From Bacteroidota bacterium (GTDB taxonomy: Bacteria; Bacteroidota; Bacteroidia; Chitinophagales; Chitinophagaceae), in contig JAFEAE010000007.1 of assembly GCA_018266575.1 (NCBI GenBank), forward strand, positions 49,449-113,448: a stretch of DNA of 64,000 nucleotides. The letters run 5' to 3'. Of this stretch, positions 19,384 to 29,636 are shown piece after piece. Position numbers and translations under genes: made by a program. Position 1 is the first letter of the stretch, and each line of letters begins with the position of its first letter. The notes beneath the pieces were generated by a model, which did not search any database, was not told the DNA's origin, and was given only the letters and a program-made list of their open reading frames with translations.

Positions 19384-19459
19384 TCATAAAAAGTACCGGA
19401 AAATAAAATCAGAATATTAAATTCGTATTGATAATCCTTCTAACAACAAACTTTTTGCA

Positions 19460-20197
19460 ATGTCTTCTGAAGCTACGATTGCCTCCGGGAAAAAAAATAT
19501 CAAAACAATTTTAAAGCAATTAGAGAGTGAAGGTATCATTGGCATATCTGTAGACTGTGTGATATTTGGGTTTGATGAGAATGAACTTAAAGTGCTGCTG
19601 ATAAAGTCCGACCTCGAGAAATTTAAAAATAAATGGTCGCTGCTCGGCGACCTTATAAATAAAAATGAAGACTTGCGTGAGGCAGCCTATCGAATTTTAG
19701 AGGAGCGCACAGGTTTGCGTGATGTTTATCTTGAACAAGTGAAAGCTTTCGGTGAAGCGATGCGCCATCCGGCGGCACGTGTTGTTACTATTGCATACTG
19801 TTCATTGATAAATATCCAGCATCATCAATTAAAAATTTTGGATAATGAATTGCATTGGCATAAAATAAAATCGATTGATGAAATGGCATTTGACCACAAG
19901 AAGATTTTGACAGTTTGCTACGAATGGCTTCAAAAAAGGATACAGGAGCACCCGCTTGGTTTTAGTTTATTGCCCGGAAAATTTTCATTGAGGGAATTAC
20001 AAAATTTATATGAAGCAATACTGAATATTAAACTTGACCGTAGAAACTTCCGTAAAAAATTTTTTTCGATGGGATTGCTTGAAGACACCCAGGAATATGA
20101 AACCGATGTTCCGCATCGTCCCGGCAAATTATACAAATTCAATTACGAGAAATACCAGAAAAAAGAAAGAAAAAAATGGTTCGGGATTGATTTTTAA
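19460..20197 (+). CDS. NrtR-like NUDIX-domain transcriptional regulator
   Basis: This 245-residue protein has an N-terminal NUDIX fold (SVDCVIFGFDENELKVLLIK, then LREAAYRILEERTGLRDVYL) and a C-terminal winged helix (FSLRELQNLYEAILNIKLDR with NFRKKFFSMGLLEDT). The NUDIX box is incomplete for catalysis, as expected for regulators that only sense a ligand. Bacteroidota members of this family control sugar or NAD metabolism genes. It lies upstream of an AraC gene and a SusCD locus; control of that locus or of a distant one is inference. Confidence 0.88.
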   Translation: MSSEATIASGKKNIKTILKQLESEGIIGISVDCVIFGFDENELKVLLIKSDLEKFKNKWSLLGDLINKNEDLREAAYRILEERTGLRDVYLEQVKAFGEAMRHPAARVVTIAYCSLINIQHHQLKILDNELHWHKIKSIDEMAFDHKKILTVCYEWLQKRIQEHPLGFSLLPGKFSLRELQNLYEAILNIKLDRRNFRKKFFSMGLLEDTQEYETDVPHRPGKLYKFNYEKYQKKERKKWFGIDF

Positions 20198-20216
20198 TTG
20201 AGGGTGATTTCCAATA

Positions 20217-21074
20217 TCAATTCAGGTTCAGTTTTTCTTTTTTAAATGCAGAAGGTGTTTTGCGTGTGATCGTTTTAAAAACTTTATTGAAATATGCTAC
20301 ATTATTGAAACCACATTCAAAGCAGGTTTCAGCAATTGTTTTGTCTTGTTGCAATAACGAACATGCACGTTGAATACGGTATTGGTTTACAAATTCTGTA
20401 AATGTTGTGTTCATGATTTTTTTAAAGTAGTTGCAGAAAGAAGGAACGGATAAATTTGTGAGTGATGCTATTTTTTGAATGTCGATCTCCTCGGTAAAAT
20501 GATGCTCAACATAAGTAAAGATGTTCTGTAAACGTGCATTATTTTTTTTGATCAGTGATGAAAGCTCTGTTGTTGGGTTTATCAATTGATAATCTGGAGA
20601 AAGTGCCATTATTTGTAAAATGCTGATGAATTCAATAAATCTTTCGAATGGAGGAAGTTTTAATAAACGTTTGAGGCGTCTGGTAACCTGTTCTTTTGTG
20701 TTGCCCGTAAAATATATTCCATGTTTTGTGTTTCCCAATAACCGGATAATTGCAGACATTTCAGGACGGGCAATAATGGATTCATTAATTACATCTTCCC
20801 TGATCTGTATTACTATTTCTTCATGTGGGCCATGTGCATTTAAACCGAATCCGGCGTGTGGGACATTGGGGCCCAAAAAAACAAGGTCTCCATTTTCATA
20901 ACTGCTGAAATGATTTCCCACGTGCCGCGTGCCACTACCATTTAGAACGCATACAAGTTCATATTCCGGGTGGTAGTGATATTGCCAGGAATAATCCTCA
21001 GCTTTGGTTTTGGTATGTAATAACCGGAAAGAGCTTCCTTCATCAGGATAGATTATTTCAAATTCGATTTTCAT
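20217..21074 (-). CDS. AraC-family regulator with cupin sensor domain
   Basis: This 285-residue protein has an N-terminal cupin fold (SWQYHYHPEYELVCVLNGSG, with FLGPNVPHAGFG) and a C-terminal pair of AraC helix-turn-helix motifs (IQKIASLTNLSVPSFCNYFK; ETCFECGFNNVAYFNKVFK). It is divergent from SusC across a 369-base gap and is the best local candidate to control the SusCD locus. Two 14-base direct repeats 21 bases apart lie 43-77 bases upstream of its start, at the spacing typical of tandem AraC half-sites. Confidence 0.9.
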   Translation of the reverse strand: MKIEFEIIYPDEGSSFRLLHTKTKAEDYSWQYHYHPEYELVCVLNGSGTRHVGNHFSSYENGDLVFLGPNVPHAGFGLNAHGPHEEIVIQIREDVINESIIARPEMSAIIRLLGNTKHGIYFTGNTKEQVTRRLKRLLKLPPFERFIEFISILQIMALSPDYQLINPTTELSSLIKKNNARLQNIFTYVEHHFTEEIDIQKIASLTNLSVPSFCNYFKKIMNTTFTEFVNQYRIQRACSLLQQDKTIAETCFECGFNNVAYFNKVFKTITRKTPSAFKKEKLNLN

Positions 21075-21116
21075 TGAAATTAACCGTTTTGAATATAAAT
21101 ATAATCAGAATATCGT

Positions 21117-21151
21117 AATACAGATGAATAAAAAGTAAATACAGATGAATA
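21117..21151. promoter_or_regulatory. tandem direct repeats, candidate AraC-protein binding site
   Basis: AATACAGATGAATA occurs at 21117-21130 and again at 21138-21151. The start-to-start distance is 21 bases, two helical turns. It lies between the AraC gene and susC. Confidence 0.5.
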
Positions 21152-21383
21152 TTTTAATGAGATTAAAAATGACCTTTACGGTCTTATATGTGAGTTAGGG
21201 CTAATTCATTATGATAGAGAAGTATAGTTAAATTAAAACAATTGCTTGCAAATGCCTCACCGGAAAATTGCAGTTTTATTTCAATCAACTTTAAAGGCCG
21301 ACTTTATTATTTGTTAATGCATGCAGCATTAAAAAGAAAGATTTTGTCTTTTTTTGCCCGATTATGAGAAAAAAGTAAAAAAA

Positions 21384-21417
21384 TTTGTTAAAATAAAGAA
21401 TAAGTTTTTTAATTTCG
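21384..21417 (+). promoter_or_regulatory. candidate susC promoter
   Basis: TTTG at 21384-21387 and TAATTTCG at 21410-21417 are 22 bases apart and fit the Bacteroidota form with one mismatch in the -7 box. The ATG is at 21444. The rest of the 21152-21383 gap shows nothing else I can name. Confidence 0.4.
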
Positions 21418-21443
21418 TTCGATAATTGCTTAAACCATTGATT

Positions 21444-24428
21444 ATGACCATCAAACAATTGCTTGCAAAATTTGCATTGCTATCACTTTGTGTACTCTTC
21501 ACACAAATCGTATTTTCTCAAACAAAAACAGTTTCCGGTAAAGTCCTGGATGATAAGGGTAACCCGATTCAGGGGGCTACTGTATCGGTGAAAGGCTCCA
21601 AAATTGGAACCTCTACTGATGCGACCGGATCCTTTTCATTGAATGTTGCTGCTTCAGCAAAAACTTTAGTTATTAGCTCCGTTGGTTTTACACAACAGGA
21701 AGTCGGTATATCTGACGGTCCGATAAGTGTAGCAATGGCAGCATCTTCACAATCATTAACCGATGTTGTAGTCATTGGTTACGGTACTGCCAGGAAAAAA
21801 GATTTGACCGGATCTGTGGCATCTGTTACAGCTAAAGACTTTAATACCGGTGTAATAACATCACCAGATCAGTTGTTGCAAGGTAAAGTTGCAGGTTTGG
21901 AAATAACAAATAATAGCGGGCAACCGGGATCGGCAACTACAGTAATTATAAGAGGAAATAACTCCATAAGGGCAGGTAATAACCCTTTATACGTTATAGA
22001 TGGGGTAGAATTGGATGGCAGAAATGCTACACCAAATCCGGGTATAGCTGCTTTTGGAACTACACCGGATGTTAACCCACTCCTTTATGTTAATCCCAAT
22101 GATATTGCTCGTATCGATGTTTTGAAAGACGCATCTGCATCTGCAATCTATGGATCAAGAGGTTCAAATGGTGTAATTGTAATTACAACTAAAAAATCAA
22201 CATCGGGAGCTCCAAAACTGGAACTAAATACAAGTTTTGGCCTTTTTGCCGGATTCATGAAAAAATTTGATGTGTTGAGTGCGTCAGAGTACAGGGCAGC
22301 CATCAAAAAATATGGTTTAAGTTCATCGCTTGATCATGGTGCAACTGTTAACCCGCTAAAAGACATTACACAAAATAATCTTACTCAAAACTATTCGCTT
22401 GGATTAAGCGGTGGCAATGAAAACGGAAAATACAGAGCGTCTTTTCTTGCTTCAACAACTCAGGGCTTTTTAAAAGGCACTAATCTCGATAAATACATTG
22501 GAACATTTACAGGTAGTTATAAATTCCTGGATAAAAAACTGAGCATTGATTTTGGTCTGATAGCTGCACATACCATGGATAACAAAGGTCTCGTTTCTAA
22601 CGACGCTGGTTCCACCGGTAACTTAGTTAGCTCTGCGTTGGAATGGAACCCTACACAAGCTTATGATAGTACATCAGGTAATTTCTATTGGCCTTCAAAT
22701 GGCTCAGGCAATCCATTAGGCCTGGAAGCTGCATTTTCAGATGTTGCGCAGGTAAATACATATCTTGGTAACATTTCTGCGGCGTATAAAATTTTAGATA
22801 ACCTGGAATACAAATTCCTTTATGCTATTAATCAGAGTAATGGTCAGAGATTGACGAATATCGATGGATGGATTGTTGGTTATCCCAACGTATCGGGAGT
22901 TGGCTTTGGTGGTGTTTCATCCGCTGCCTTAACTTCCCAAACATTCACTCACACATTAAACTACCATACAAGCCTTTCCAAAGATCTCAACTTAGAGGCA
23001 TTGGCTGGTTATGAGTATTTCAAAACGAATTATTCCAACAGGTCTAATACAGCAACAGGATTCAACACTAACCTGCAACAACAGAATACATTCGGAATAC
23101 CTTATACAAGCATCATGCAAGATGGTAATGCACAAGGCATACCTTCGGTCTATGTTGACCCAACCATCGAATTGCAATCATACTTTGCAAGGGTAAACCT
23201 GAATTTCCTTGATCGGTATTACCTTACAGGTACTTTCAGGGCTGATGGCTCTAACAAATTCGGTGCAAATAATAAATATGGCTACTTCCCTTCTGGTGCT
23301 TTCAAATGGGCGATCAACAACGAAGAATTTATGAAAGATAGCAGGTTGTTTTCCAATCTTGCCCTTCGCCTGACATACGGGGTTACAGGTAATCAGGAAT
23401 TCCCTTCAGGATCAGCATTAGAACAATACGCATTCAGTGCTTATAATACAGCATCTCAAATTAACGTAAAAAACGTAAACTTGAAATGGGAGCAGACAGC
23501 AACATTTGATGCCGGCATTGATTTTGGATTCAGTAATAACCGGGTATACGGATCCGTGGATTTCTATAGCAGAAATACAACAAATATTCTTACTGAAACT
23601 GCGCCAATACAGCCTGCGCCGCCTGCTAACGAATGGCTTAATATTCCCGGTAATTTAAAGAATACGGGTGTGGAAGTGTTCTTAGGAGCAACAATTGTAA
23701 ACAACAAAGACTTTTCATGGGATGTTACTGGTAACTTCTCGTACAACCATAATATCCTGAAAAACTTCTATGTTCCAGGCACGAAAATTCCTCAACAAAT
23801 TATTACCGGAGGTATTAGCGGTCAGGGTGTATCAGGAGCTACGGCTCAAATTATCACTAATGATAAAACAATTGATGAATTTTATTTGAAACCGTTTCAG
23901 GGCTTTGACCAAAACGGGAACCAACAATACGGAGCGAATCCTGTATTTTGTGGAAACCCAAACCCAACTGTTTTATGGGGTGTTAGTACAACGATCAGAT
24001 ATAAAAAGTTGAGCTTGGATATCAATGGTGGCGGTGCTGATGGATTTTTGATTTATAATAATACAGCTACAAATATTACAAACATTGCTGGTATTGCTCA
24101 AGGGAGAAATATCGATAAGAAAGCATATAATTCTCAGGAAAAACCCACAAGCGGCGTAGCAGCAAACTCTCGTTTCTTGGAAAGCGGAAATTATTTCAAA
24201 CTAAGGAATCTGAGGTTTAACTATAACATTGGAAATGTTGCTCAATATGTAAAAGGTGTTAATATTTTTGTTGGCGTGAGCAATTTGTTTGTACTTACAA
24301 AATTCTCTGGATTTGATCCTGAAGTTAATATTGATAAAAGCCAGGGAGGTTTCCCATCAAGATCTATAGAATATATTCCTTATCCAACACCACGTACAAT
24401 AACTTTTGGATTAAGTTTATCGTTATAA
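21444..24428 (+). CDS. SusC/RagA-family TonB-linked outer membrane transporter
   Basis: This 994-residue outer-membrane barrel imports glycans or other nutrients with TonB energy. After the signal peptide (cleavage near FSQT) comes a CarboxypepD_reg-like beta domain (VSGKVLDDKGNPIQGATVSV), the SusC plug signature DVVVIGYGTARKKDLTG, the plug with RGNNSIRAGNNPLYVIDGV and LKDASASAIYGSRGSNGVI, and a long barrel ending in an aromatic-poor LSLSL strand. The ATG at 21444 replaces an upstream TTG. SusD follows 32 bases later. Substrate is not predictable; no glycosidase lies in the same operon. Confidence 0.95.
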   Translation: MTIKQLLAKFALLSLCVLFTQIVFSQTKTVSGKVLDDKGNPIQGATVSVKGSKIGTSTDATGSFSLNVAASAKTLVISSVGFTQQEVGISDGPISVAMAASSQSLTDVVVIGYGTARKKDLTGSVASVTAKDFNTGVITSPDQLLQGKVAGLEITNNSGQPGSATTVIIRGNNSIRAGNNPLYVIDGVELDGRNATPNPGIAAFGTTPDVNPLLYVNPNDIARIDVLKDASASAIYGSRGSNGVIVITTKKSTSGAPKLELNTSFGLFAGFMKKFDVLSASEYRAAIKKYGLSSSLDHGATVNPLKDITQNNLTQNYSLGLSGGNENGKYRASFLASTTQGFLKGTNLDKYIGTFTGSYKFLDKKLSIDFGLIAAHTMDNKGLVSNDAGSTGNLVSSALEWNPTQAYDSTSGNFYWPSNGSGNPLGLEAAFSDVAQVNTYLGNISAAYKILDNLEYKFLYAINQSNGQRLTNIDGWIVGYPNVSGVGFGGVSSAALTSQTFTHTLNYHTSLSKDLNLEALAGYEYFKTNYSNRSNTATGFNTNLQQQNTFGIPYTSIMQDGNAQGIPSVYVDPTIELQSYFARVNLNFLDRYYLTGTFRADGSNKFGANNKYGYFPSGAFKWAINNEEFMKDSRLFSNLALRLTYGVTGNQEFPSGSALEQYAFSAYNTASQINVKNVNLKWEQTATFDAGIDFGFSNNRVYGSVDFYSRNTTNILTETAPIQPAPPANEWLNIPGNLKNTGVEVFLGATIVNNKDFSWDVTGNFSYNHNILKNFYVPGTKIPQQIITGGISGQGVSGATAQIITNDKTIDEFYLKPFQGFDQNGNQQYGANPVFCGNPNPTVLWGVSTTIRYKKLSLDINGGGADGFLIYNNTATNITNIAGIAQGRNIDKKAYNSQEKPTSGVAANSRFLESGNYFKLRNLRFNYNIGNVAQYVKGVNIFVGVSNLFVLTKFSGFDPEVNIDKSQGGFPSRSIEYIPYPTPRTITFGLSLSL

Positions 24429-24460
24429 TTAAAGTATTAAACCTATATAAACGACATTTT

Positions 24461-26125
24461 ATGATAAAGTCTAGAAATTATAAAATTTTTGCATTGCTTC
24501 TTGCGGTTACCCTTGGAGGCTGTACTAAATTGAATGAAAAATTAAATAGTACTTTCACCAACGATCAGGTTGCCGCAGGCTTAGGCGCACAGGGTGTGAC
24601 CCTTTTGTTGCAAGCTACTTATGTTGATTTCGCGACGCCTTTTATCGGTGATCAGGGAGAAGTGTTCTCGCTGGAAGAAAACTCTTCGGATGAATCCTTG
24701 GTTCCGACACGTGGAGGTGACTGGGATGATAATGGTGTATGGCGTGTAGTTCACAATCATACGTGGAATGCAGATCATTCCCAGGTATTATCTGTATTTA
24801 ATAACCTTAACAAAATCAATTTTGATGCTACAAACGTGCTGAATTTCCAACCTTCTGCTGAACAAGCTGCAGAAGCACGTTTCTTGAGAGCTTATGCATT
24901 ATATTATCTTCTCGATTTGTATGGCCAGTTCCCTGTGAGGAACCCAGGCGATAACTTATTGAATGCACCAAAAGTTTATTCTGGTGAAGATGCAGTTCAG
25001 TTTCTCATAAGTGAAGTTACTGCCGCAATGCCTGATCTCTCTACTTCAAATGGCTCAAGCAAAGCAAACCAAGATGCGGCAAAAGCCTTATTGATGCGGA
25101 TATACCTTAATCATGGTGCATTTGTAAACAGGGCAGCGCCTACTTTTTCCGATGCAGATATGCAACAGGTAATTACTCTGGGAAACCAGATCATCAGCAG
25201 TGGCAAGTATTCTTATATGAGTAACTATTTTGATAATTTTTCTGCAACCAATGGCGGATCTACAGAAGGGATCTTTGGTTATCCCAGCACTTCTGGTGTT
25301 GCTGCCAACAACGGTGGAGTCGATACCCGCTGGATGATGACTTTCCACTACAATGAGTACGATGCACAGGCTCCAAACGCAGGCTGGAACGGATTTTCAA
25401 CAATAGGCGATTTCTATAGCTCTTTCAATTTGAACTCTTTGACAAATCCATCCAGTGTAACTTTCTCAAGAGCTGATACTACATGGGATACAAGGCTTGG
25501 AGGAAGAACAACTTCGTACCCTCAGACAACCCTTGCATCTGGTATTCGCCCGGGGTTCCTGGTTAATCAACAATATGATCAGAATGGTGTTGCATTGAAA
25601 GATAGAAAAGGAAATCCTTTAGCATTCGACCCAACTATTGCATCCAATATGATTGAAACCGGTAGCAACCTTGAAGTAACTGGTATCCGTGTTGCAAAAT
25701 ATGTTCCCGATTTCTCAGACCCAAGTGGTAAATACTATTCTTCAAACTCCGGTAACTGGGTTTGGTTTATCCGCTACCCGGAAGTAGTACTAATGGTTGC
25801 TGAAGCCATGATGCGCCAGTCTTCACCAGACAACGCAGGTGCGCTGGCTTTAGTAAATGCGTTGAGAGCAGTAAGAGGAGCTTCGCCAATGACAACTATG
25901 GCATTAGTAAATACATCCAATACGACAGATCCGAATACGCTTCTTGCAGAAAGAGGTAGAGAATTATATTGGGAAAGTTTTAGAAGGACAGATTTGATTC
26001 GTTTTGGCGTGTTTAATGTTCTTTGGCAGTATAAACCGTCTGATGATCCTAAATATTTAGTATTCCCTATCCCAACCCAGGCGATTGCTTCAAACCCGAA
26101 CCTGAAGCAGAACCCCGGATATTAG
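24461..26125 (+). CDS. SusD/RagB-family nutrient-binding lipoprotein
   Basis: This 554-residue lipoprotein (lipobox GGC, Cys21) is the surface lid that works with the SusC barrel directly upstream. It shows the TPR-like N-terminal part (AEARFLRAYALYYLLDLYGQ) and the C-terminal SusD signature (ERGRELYWESFRRTDLIRFG and YLVFPIPTQAIASNPNLKQN). A strong terminator follows, so the SusCD pair may form its own transcription unit, with part of the message reading on into the FG-GAP genes. Confidence 0.95.
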   Translation: MIKSRNYKIFALLLAVTLGGCTKLNEKLNSTFTNDQVAAGLGAQGVTLLLQATYVDFATPFIGDQGEVFSLEENSSDESLVPTRGGDWDDNGVWRVVHNHTWNADHSQVLSVFNNLNKINFDATNVLNFQPSAEQAAEARFLRAYALYYLLDLYGQFPVRNPGDNLLNAPKVYSGEDAVQFLISEVTAAMPDLSTSNGSSKANQDAAKALLMRIYLNHGAFVNRAAPTFSDADMQQVITLGNQIISSGKYSYMSNYFDNFSATNGGSTEGIFGYPSTSGVAANNGGVDTRWMMTFHYNEYDAQAPNAGWNGFSTIGDFYSSFNLNSLTNPSSVTFSRADTTWDTRLGGRTTSYPQTTLASGIRPGFLVNQQYDQNGVALKDRKGNPLAFDPTIASNMIETGSNLEVTGIRVAKYVPDFSDPSGKYYSSNSGNWVWFIRYPEVVLMVAEAMMRQSSPDNAGALALVNALRAVRGASPMTTMALVNTSNTTDPNTLLAERGRELYWESFRRTDLIRFGVFNVLWQYKPSDDPKYLVFPIPTQAIASNPNLKQNPGY

Positions 26126-26168
26126 TGCTAAGTTTTATTGATTATACTGATTTTACATTAAATATTTT

Positions 26169-26204
26169 ATTAAAGGTCATTTCTAAAATGACCTTTAATT
26201 TTTT
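26169..26204 (+). terminator. terminator after susD
   Basis: ATTAAAGGTCATTT and AAATGACCTTTAAT form a perfect 14-base stem around CTA, followed by TTTTT. Confidence 0.88.
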
Positions 26205-26239
26205 ATGCAAAATAGGAAGTCTGTTTATAAATTACATTT

Positions 26240-29200
26240 ATGAAATCTTATTTGAAGTCGCTTTGTGCTGTTGCTATTGTTTTTTTTACTTCCTGCAAAG
26301 AGGAAAAAAAACAGTTGTTTCAATTTATGGAGCACACAGGGATAGATTTCAATAATAAGGTAATTGATAATAAGCTTGAAAATAGTTTTCTTTTCAGAAA
26401 TTTTTATAATGGCGGTGGCGTTGCTATAGGCGACATTAATAATGATGGCCTTGCAGATGTATTTATGACCTCAAACATGGGCAGCAATAAGCTTTATCTC
26501 AATAAAGGCAATTTTCATTTTGAAGATATCACTGATAATGCAGGTTTTAAACAAGACAGTATGTGGGGTACAGGCGTTGTTTTTGTTGATATCAATAACG
26601 ACGGCTGGTTAGATATATATGTATGTAATTCGGGACACATGACGAATGGGAACCGGAGAAACAAATTATACATTAATAACCATGATTTAACTTTCACTGA
26701 ATCTGCAGCTAAATATGGATTGGATATCTCAGCCTATACCACACAGGTTTCTTTCTTTGATTATGATAACGATGGCGACCTGGACTGTTTCATGATCAAC
26801 AACAGTCCGATTCCCGTCAACACACTCAACAATTCAAACCGACGAGATCTTCCCGATGCAAAATGGCCAATCGCTGATTTTCTCAAGGGCGGTGGAGATC
26901 ATTTGTTCAGAAATGATAACGGACATTTTACTGAAGTAACAAAACAAGCAGGCATACATGGGAGCCTCATTAGTTTTGGGTTAGGTGTGTCTGTAGGAGA
27001 CATTAACGGTGACGGGTATCCGGATGTTTTCGTTTCAAATGATTCTTATGAACGGGATTATTTATACATCAATCAAAAAGATGGAACTTTTAAAGATGAA
27101 TTGGAAGATTGGTTTGGCCACACAAGCTTTTCTTCAATGGGCGCAGATATTTCTGATATCAATAATGACGGATACCCGGAAATATTTACCACGGACATGC
27201 TTCCTGAAGATGACTATCGGTTAAAAACACTTGGAGCATTCGATAATATTGACCTTTTTAATGCAAAAGTAAAATCAGGATTTTATTACCAGTATATGAA
27301 GAACTGTTTGCAGCTTAACAACAGGAACGGTAAATTTCTTGATATTGCCAATTATAGCGGTGTTTCTGCAACAGACTGGAGCTGGGGCGCTCTTATGTTT
27401 GATATGGATAATGATGGATTAAATGATATTTATGTTTGTAATGGCGTTAATAAAGACGTAACCAATCTCGACTTCATGGATTTCTTTGCTAATGAAGTAC
27501 TTCAAAAAATGGTATTAAGCGGAAAGAAAAAAGAAATAGACGAAATCCTTGACAAAATACCTGTGCACCCAATGCTTCATAAGGCGTATCGTAATAATGG
27601 CGATCTTACTTTTTCAGATCAAGGAAAAGAATGGGGTTTTACACAAGCATCATTTTCGAATGGAGCTGCCTATGGCGATCTTGATAATGATGGTGACCTC
27701 GATCTTATAATCAATAATGAAAATGGTCCGGCATTCGTATATAAAAATAATTCCCGTGAGCTGAATAAGAATAATTACATCGGAGTTCTCTTAAAAGGTA
27801 CAGTTAAGAACACTTATGCTATTGGCAGTAAAATTGAAGTGTTTAAAGATAGCCAGGTTTTCTGGCGGGAAGTTATTCCAAGCAGGGGTTTTCAATCTTG
27901 TGTTGACTATAAGCAAATCATAGGATTGGGGAAAATAACTCAACCGGATTCAATGATCATTATTTGGCCCGACAGGTCGTTTACTAAATTCGATCATCCC
28001 GAAGTTAATACAGTTCACGTGATACAACAGGATGTAAAATCAAATCCGCAAGCTTTTGTACCCCAAAAAACAGATACACTTTCATTACTGCTGCAAAAAT
28101 TAAAAACAGATTTTGAGAAACATCAGGAAGACAATAATATCGATTTTTATTACGAACGTAATCTTCCAAAATTATTATCACGTGAAGGCCCTAAAGCAGC
28201 TATTGGCGACGTGAATGGGGATGGCCTTGTAGATATTTATATTGGAGGAACTGACGGGCACCCGGGGCAAATCTATCTGCAAAATAAATCGGGCGGATTT
28301 GAAAAGAAAAAGGAACCCGGTTTTGAACAATTCTCAGATTTTGAGGACGAAGCTGTTGTTCTTTTTGACGCCGATAATGATGGCGACCTTGACTTATTTA
28401 TAGGGCCTGGCGGTAATAACAGCCAGCCATTTACACGCCAGATGCAATGCCGTTTATTTTTAAACGACGGACAAGGGAATTTTAACATTGATGTAAATGC
28501 TTTTCCGCCCACAAATGATGGTTGCAATACGGCCGTTGCTATTGCATATGATTTTAACCACGATGGTTATCTTGACTTGTTTGTTGGAGGAAGAAGCGTT
28601 CCCCGTGAGTATGGCTCATCCCCACAAACCAGCATTTTTTTAAACAATGGTAAAGGGCATTTTACCGACATTGCTAAAACCAAAAACCCGGATATATCAA
28701 ATATAGGCATGGTTACCTCTGCAATATGGGCTGATGTTACAGGAGACAAAGACAAAGAGTTAATCATCGTTGGCGAATGGATGGCACCGCATATTTTTTC
28801 ATTCAAGAAAGATCATTTTGAAGAAATAAAAACAAACCTGTCTGATAAATTTGGCTGGTGGCAGGTAGTATCAGCAACAGATATAAATGGCGATGGTAAA
28901 ACAGATCTTATATTGGGAAACATCGGAGAAAATTTTTACCTGCACCCTGATTCTGCAAACCCAGTAAAATTGTGGATCAACGACTTTGATCAGAATGGCA
29001 CAAAAGATAATATCATGAGCAGGACTGTAAACGGTAAAGATGTACCTGTGTTCCTAAAACATGAAATGGAAGAGCAATTGCCTTCATTAAAAAAACAAAA
29101 CCTGAAGCACGGAGAGTTTGCAAAAAAAACAATCCAGGATCTTTTCAGTAATGATATGCTAAAATCATCGGTAGTCAAAGAATTTAACTATTGCAGCTCT

Positions 29201-29584
29201 GTTGTTGCTATTAATGAAGGTGATGGACAATTCAGTTTGCAAAAACTTCCCTCAATGGTCCAACTGTCATCTGTAAACGCAGTTCAATGTCTGGATGTTA
29301 ATCATGATGGAATTGATGATATTATTTTAGGTGGAAATGAATATGGCTTTTTGCCACAATTCGGCCGGCTCGATGCAAGTTTCGGGCACGTTCTGCTTAA
29401 TGATGGAAAAGGAAAATTAAGCTGGGTTGAACCGGCACGATCTGGTTTACAGCTTAATGGTCAGATACGTGATATAGGAACCATTCATGAAAAAGAAAGA
29501 ACCTGTTTGCTATTTCTTTGTAATGATGATTTCCCGGCACTCTACGAAGTAAATAACAGAACAAAAGCGATTAATAAAAAATAG
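26240..29584 (+). CDS. FG-GAP/VCBS repeat and ASPIC/UnbV lipoprotein (CRTAC1-like), paralogue 1
   Basis: This 1114-residue lipoprotein (lipobox TSC, Cys19) carries about twelve calcium-binding-type DxNxDG repeats, for example GDINNDGLAD, DYDNDGDLD and GDVNGDGLVD, which should fold as two beta-propellers. Between them is an ASPIC/UnbV-like segment (around residues 510-575, with SRGFQSCVDYKQIIGLG). It matches the CRTAC1 type of large surface proteins often found near SusCD pairs in Bacteroidota. No catalytic residues are seen; binding of glycan or protein is possible. It is followed 52 bases later by paralogue 2. Family call is firm, function unknown. Confidence 0.88.
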   Translation: MKSYLKSLCAVAIVFFTSCKEEKKQLFQFMEHTGIDFNNKVIDNKLENSFLFRNFYNGGGVAIGDINNDGLADVFMTSNMGSNKLYLNKGNFHFEDITDNAGFKQDSMWGTGVVFVDINNDGWLDIYVCNSGHMTNGNRRNKLYINNHDLTFTESAAKYGLDISAYTTQVSFFDYDNDGDLDCFMINNSPIPVNTLNNSNRRDLPDAKWPIADFLKGGGDHLFRNDNGHFTEVTKQAGIHGSLISFGLGVSVGDINGDGYPDVFVSNDSYERDYLYINQKDGTFKDELEDWFGHTSFSSMGADISDINNDGYPEIFTTDMLPEDDYRLKTLGAFDNIDLFNAKVKSGFYYQYMKNCLQLNNRNGKFLDIANYSGVSATDWSWGALMFDMDNDGLNDIYVCNGVNKDVTNLDFMDFFANEVLQKMVLSGKKKEIDEILDKIPVHPMLHKAYRNNGDLTFSDQGKEWGFTQASFSNGAAYGDLDNDGDLDLIINNENGPAFVYKNNSRELNKNNYIGVLLKGTVKNTYAIGSKIEVFKDSQVFWREVIPSRGFQSCVDYKQIIGLGKITQPDSMIIIWPDRSFTKFDHPEVNTVHVIQQDVKSNPQAFVPQKTDTLSLLLQKLKTDFEKHQEDNNIDFYYERNLPKLLSREGPKAAIGDVNGDGLVDIYIGGTDGHPGQIYLQNKSGGFEKKKEPGFEQFSDFEDEAVVLFDADNDGDLDLFIGPGGNNSQPFTRQMQCRLFLNDGQGNFNIDVNAFPPTNDGCNTAVAIAYDFNHDGYLDLFVGGRSVPREYGSSPQTSIFLNNGKGHFTDIAKTKNPDISNIGMVTSAIWADVTGDKDKELIIVGEWMAPHIFSFKKDHFEEIKTNLSDKFGWWQVVSATDINGDGKTDLILGNIGENFYLHPDSANPVKLWINDFDQNGTKDNIMSRTVNGKDVPVFLKHEMEEQLPSLKKQNLKHGEFAKKTIQDLFSNDMLKSSVVKEFNYCSSVVAINEGDGQFSLQKLPSMVQLSSVNAVQCLDVNHDGIDDIILGGNEYGFLPQFGRLDASFGHVLLNDGKGKLSWVEPARSGLQLNGQIRDIGTIHEKERTCLLFLCNDDFPALYEVNNRTKAINKK

Positions 29585-29636
29585 CAGGATAATAAACAAA
29601 ATTTAATTTGTTTGTCCTTTACTTAATGTTTGGTAT

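Noticed and set aside
21117..21151. CRISPR-like repeats
   Set aside because: Only two short repeats with a 7-base gap; no array and no cas genes are present.
26125..26355. 76-codon frame after susD
   Set aside because: It reads through a strong terminator and into the signal peptide of the next gene in another frame.
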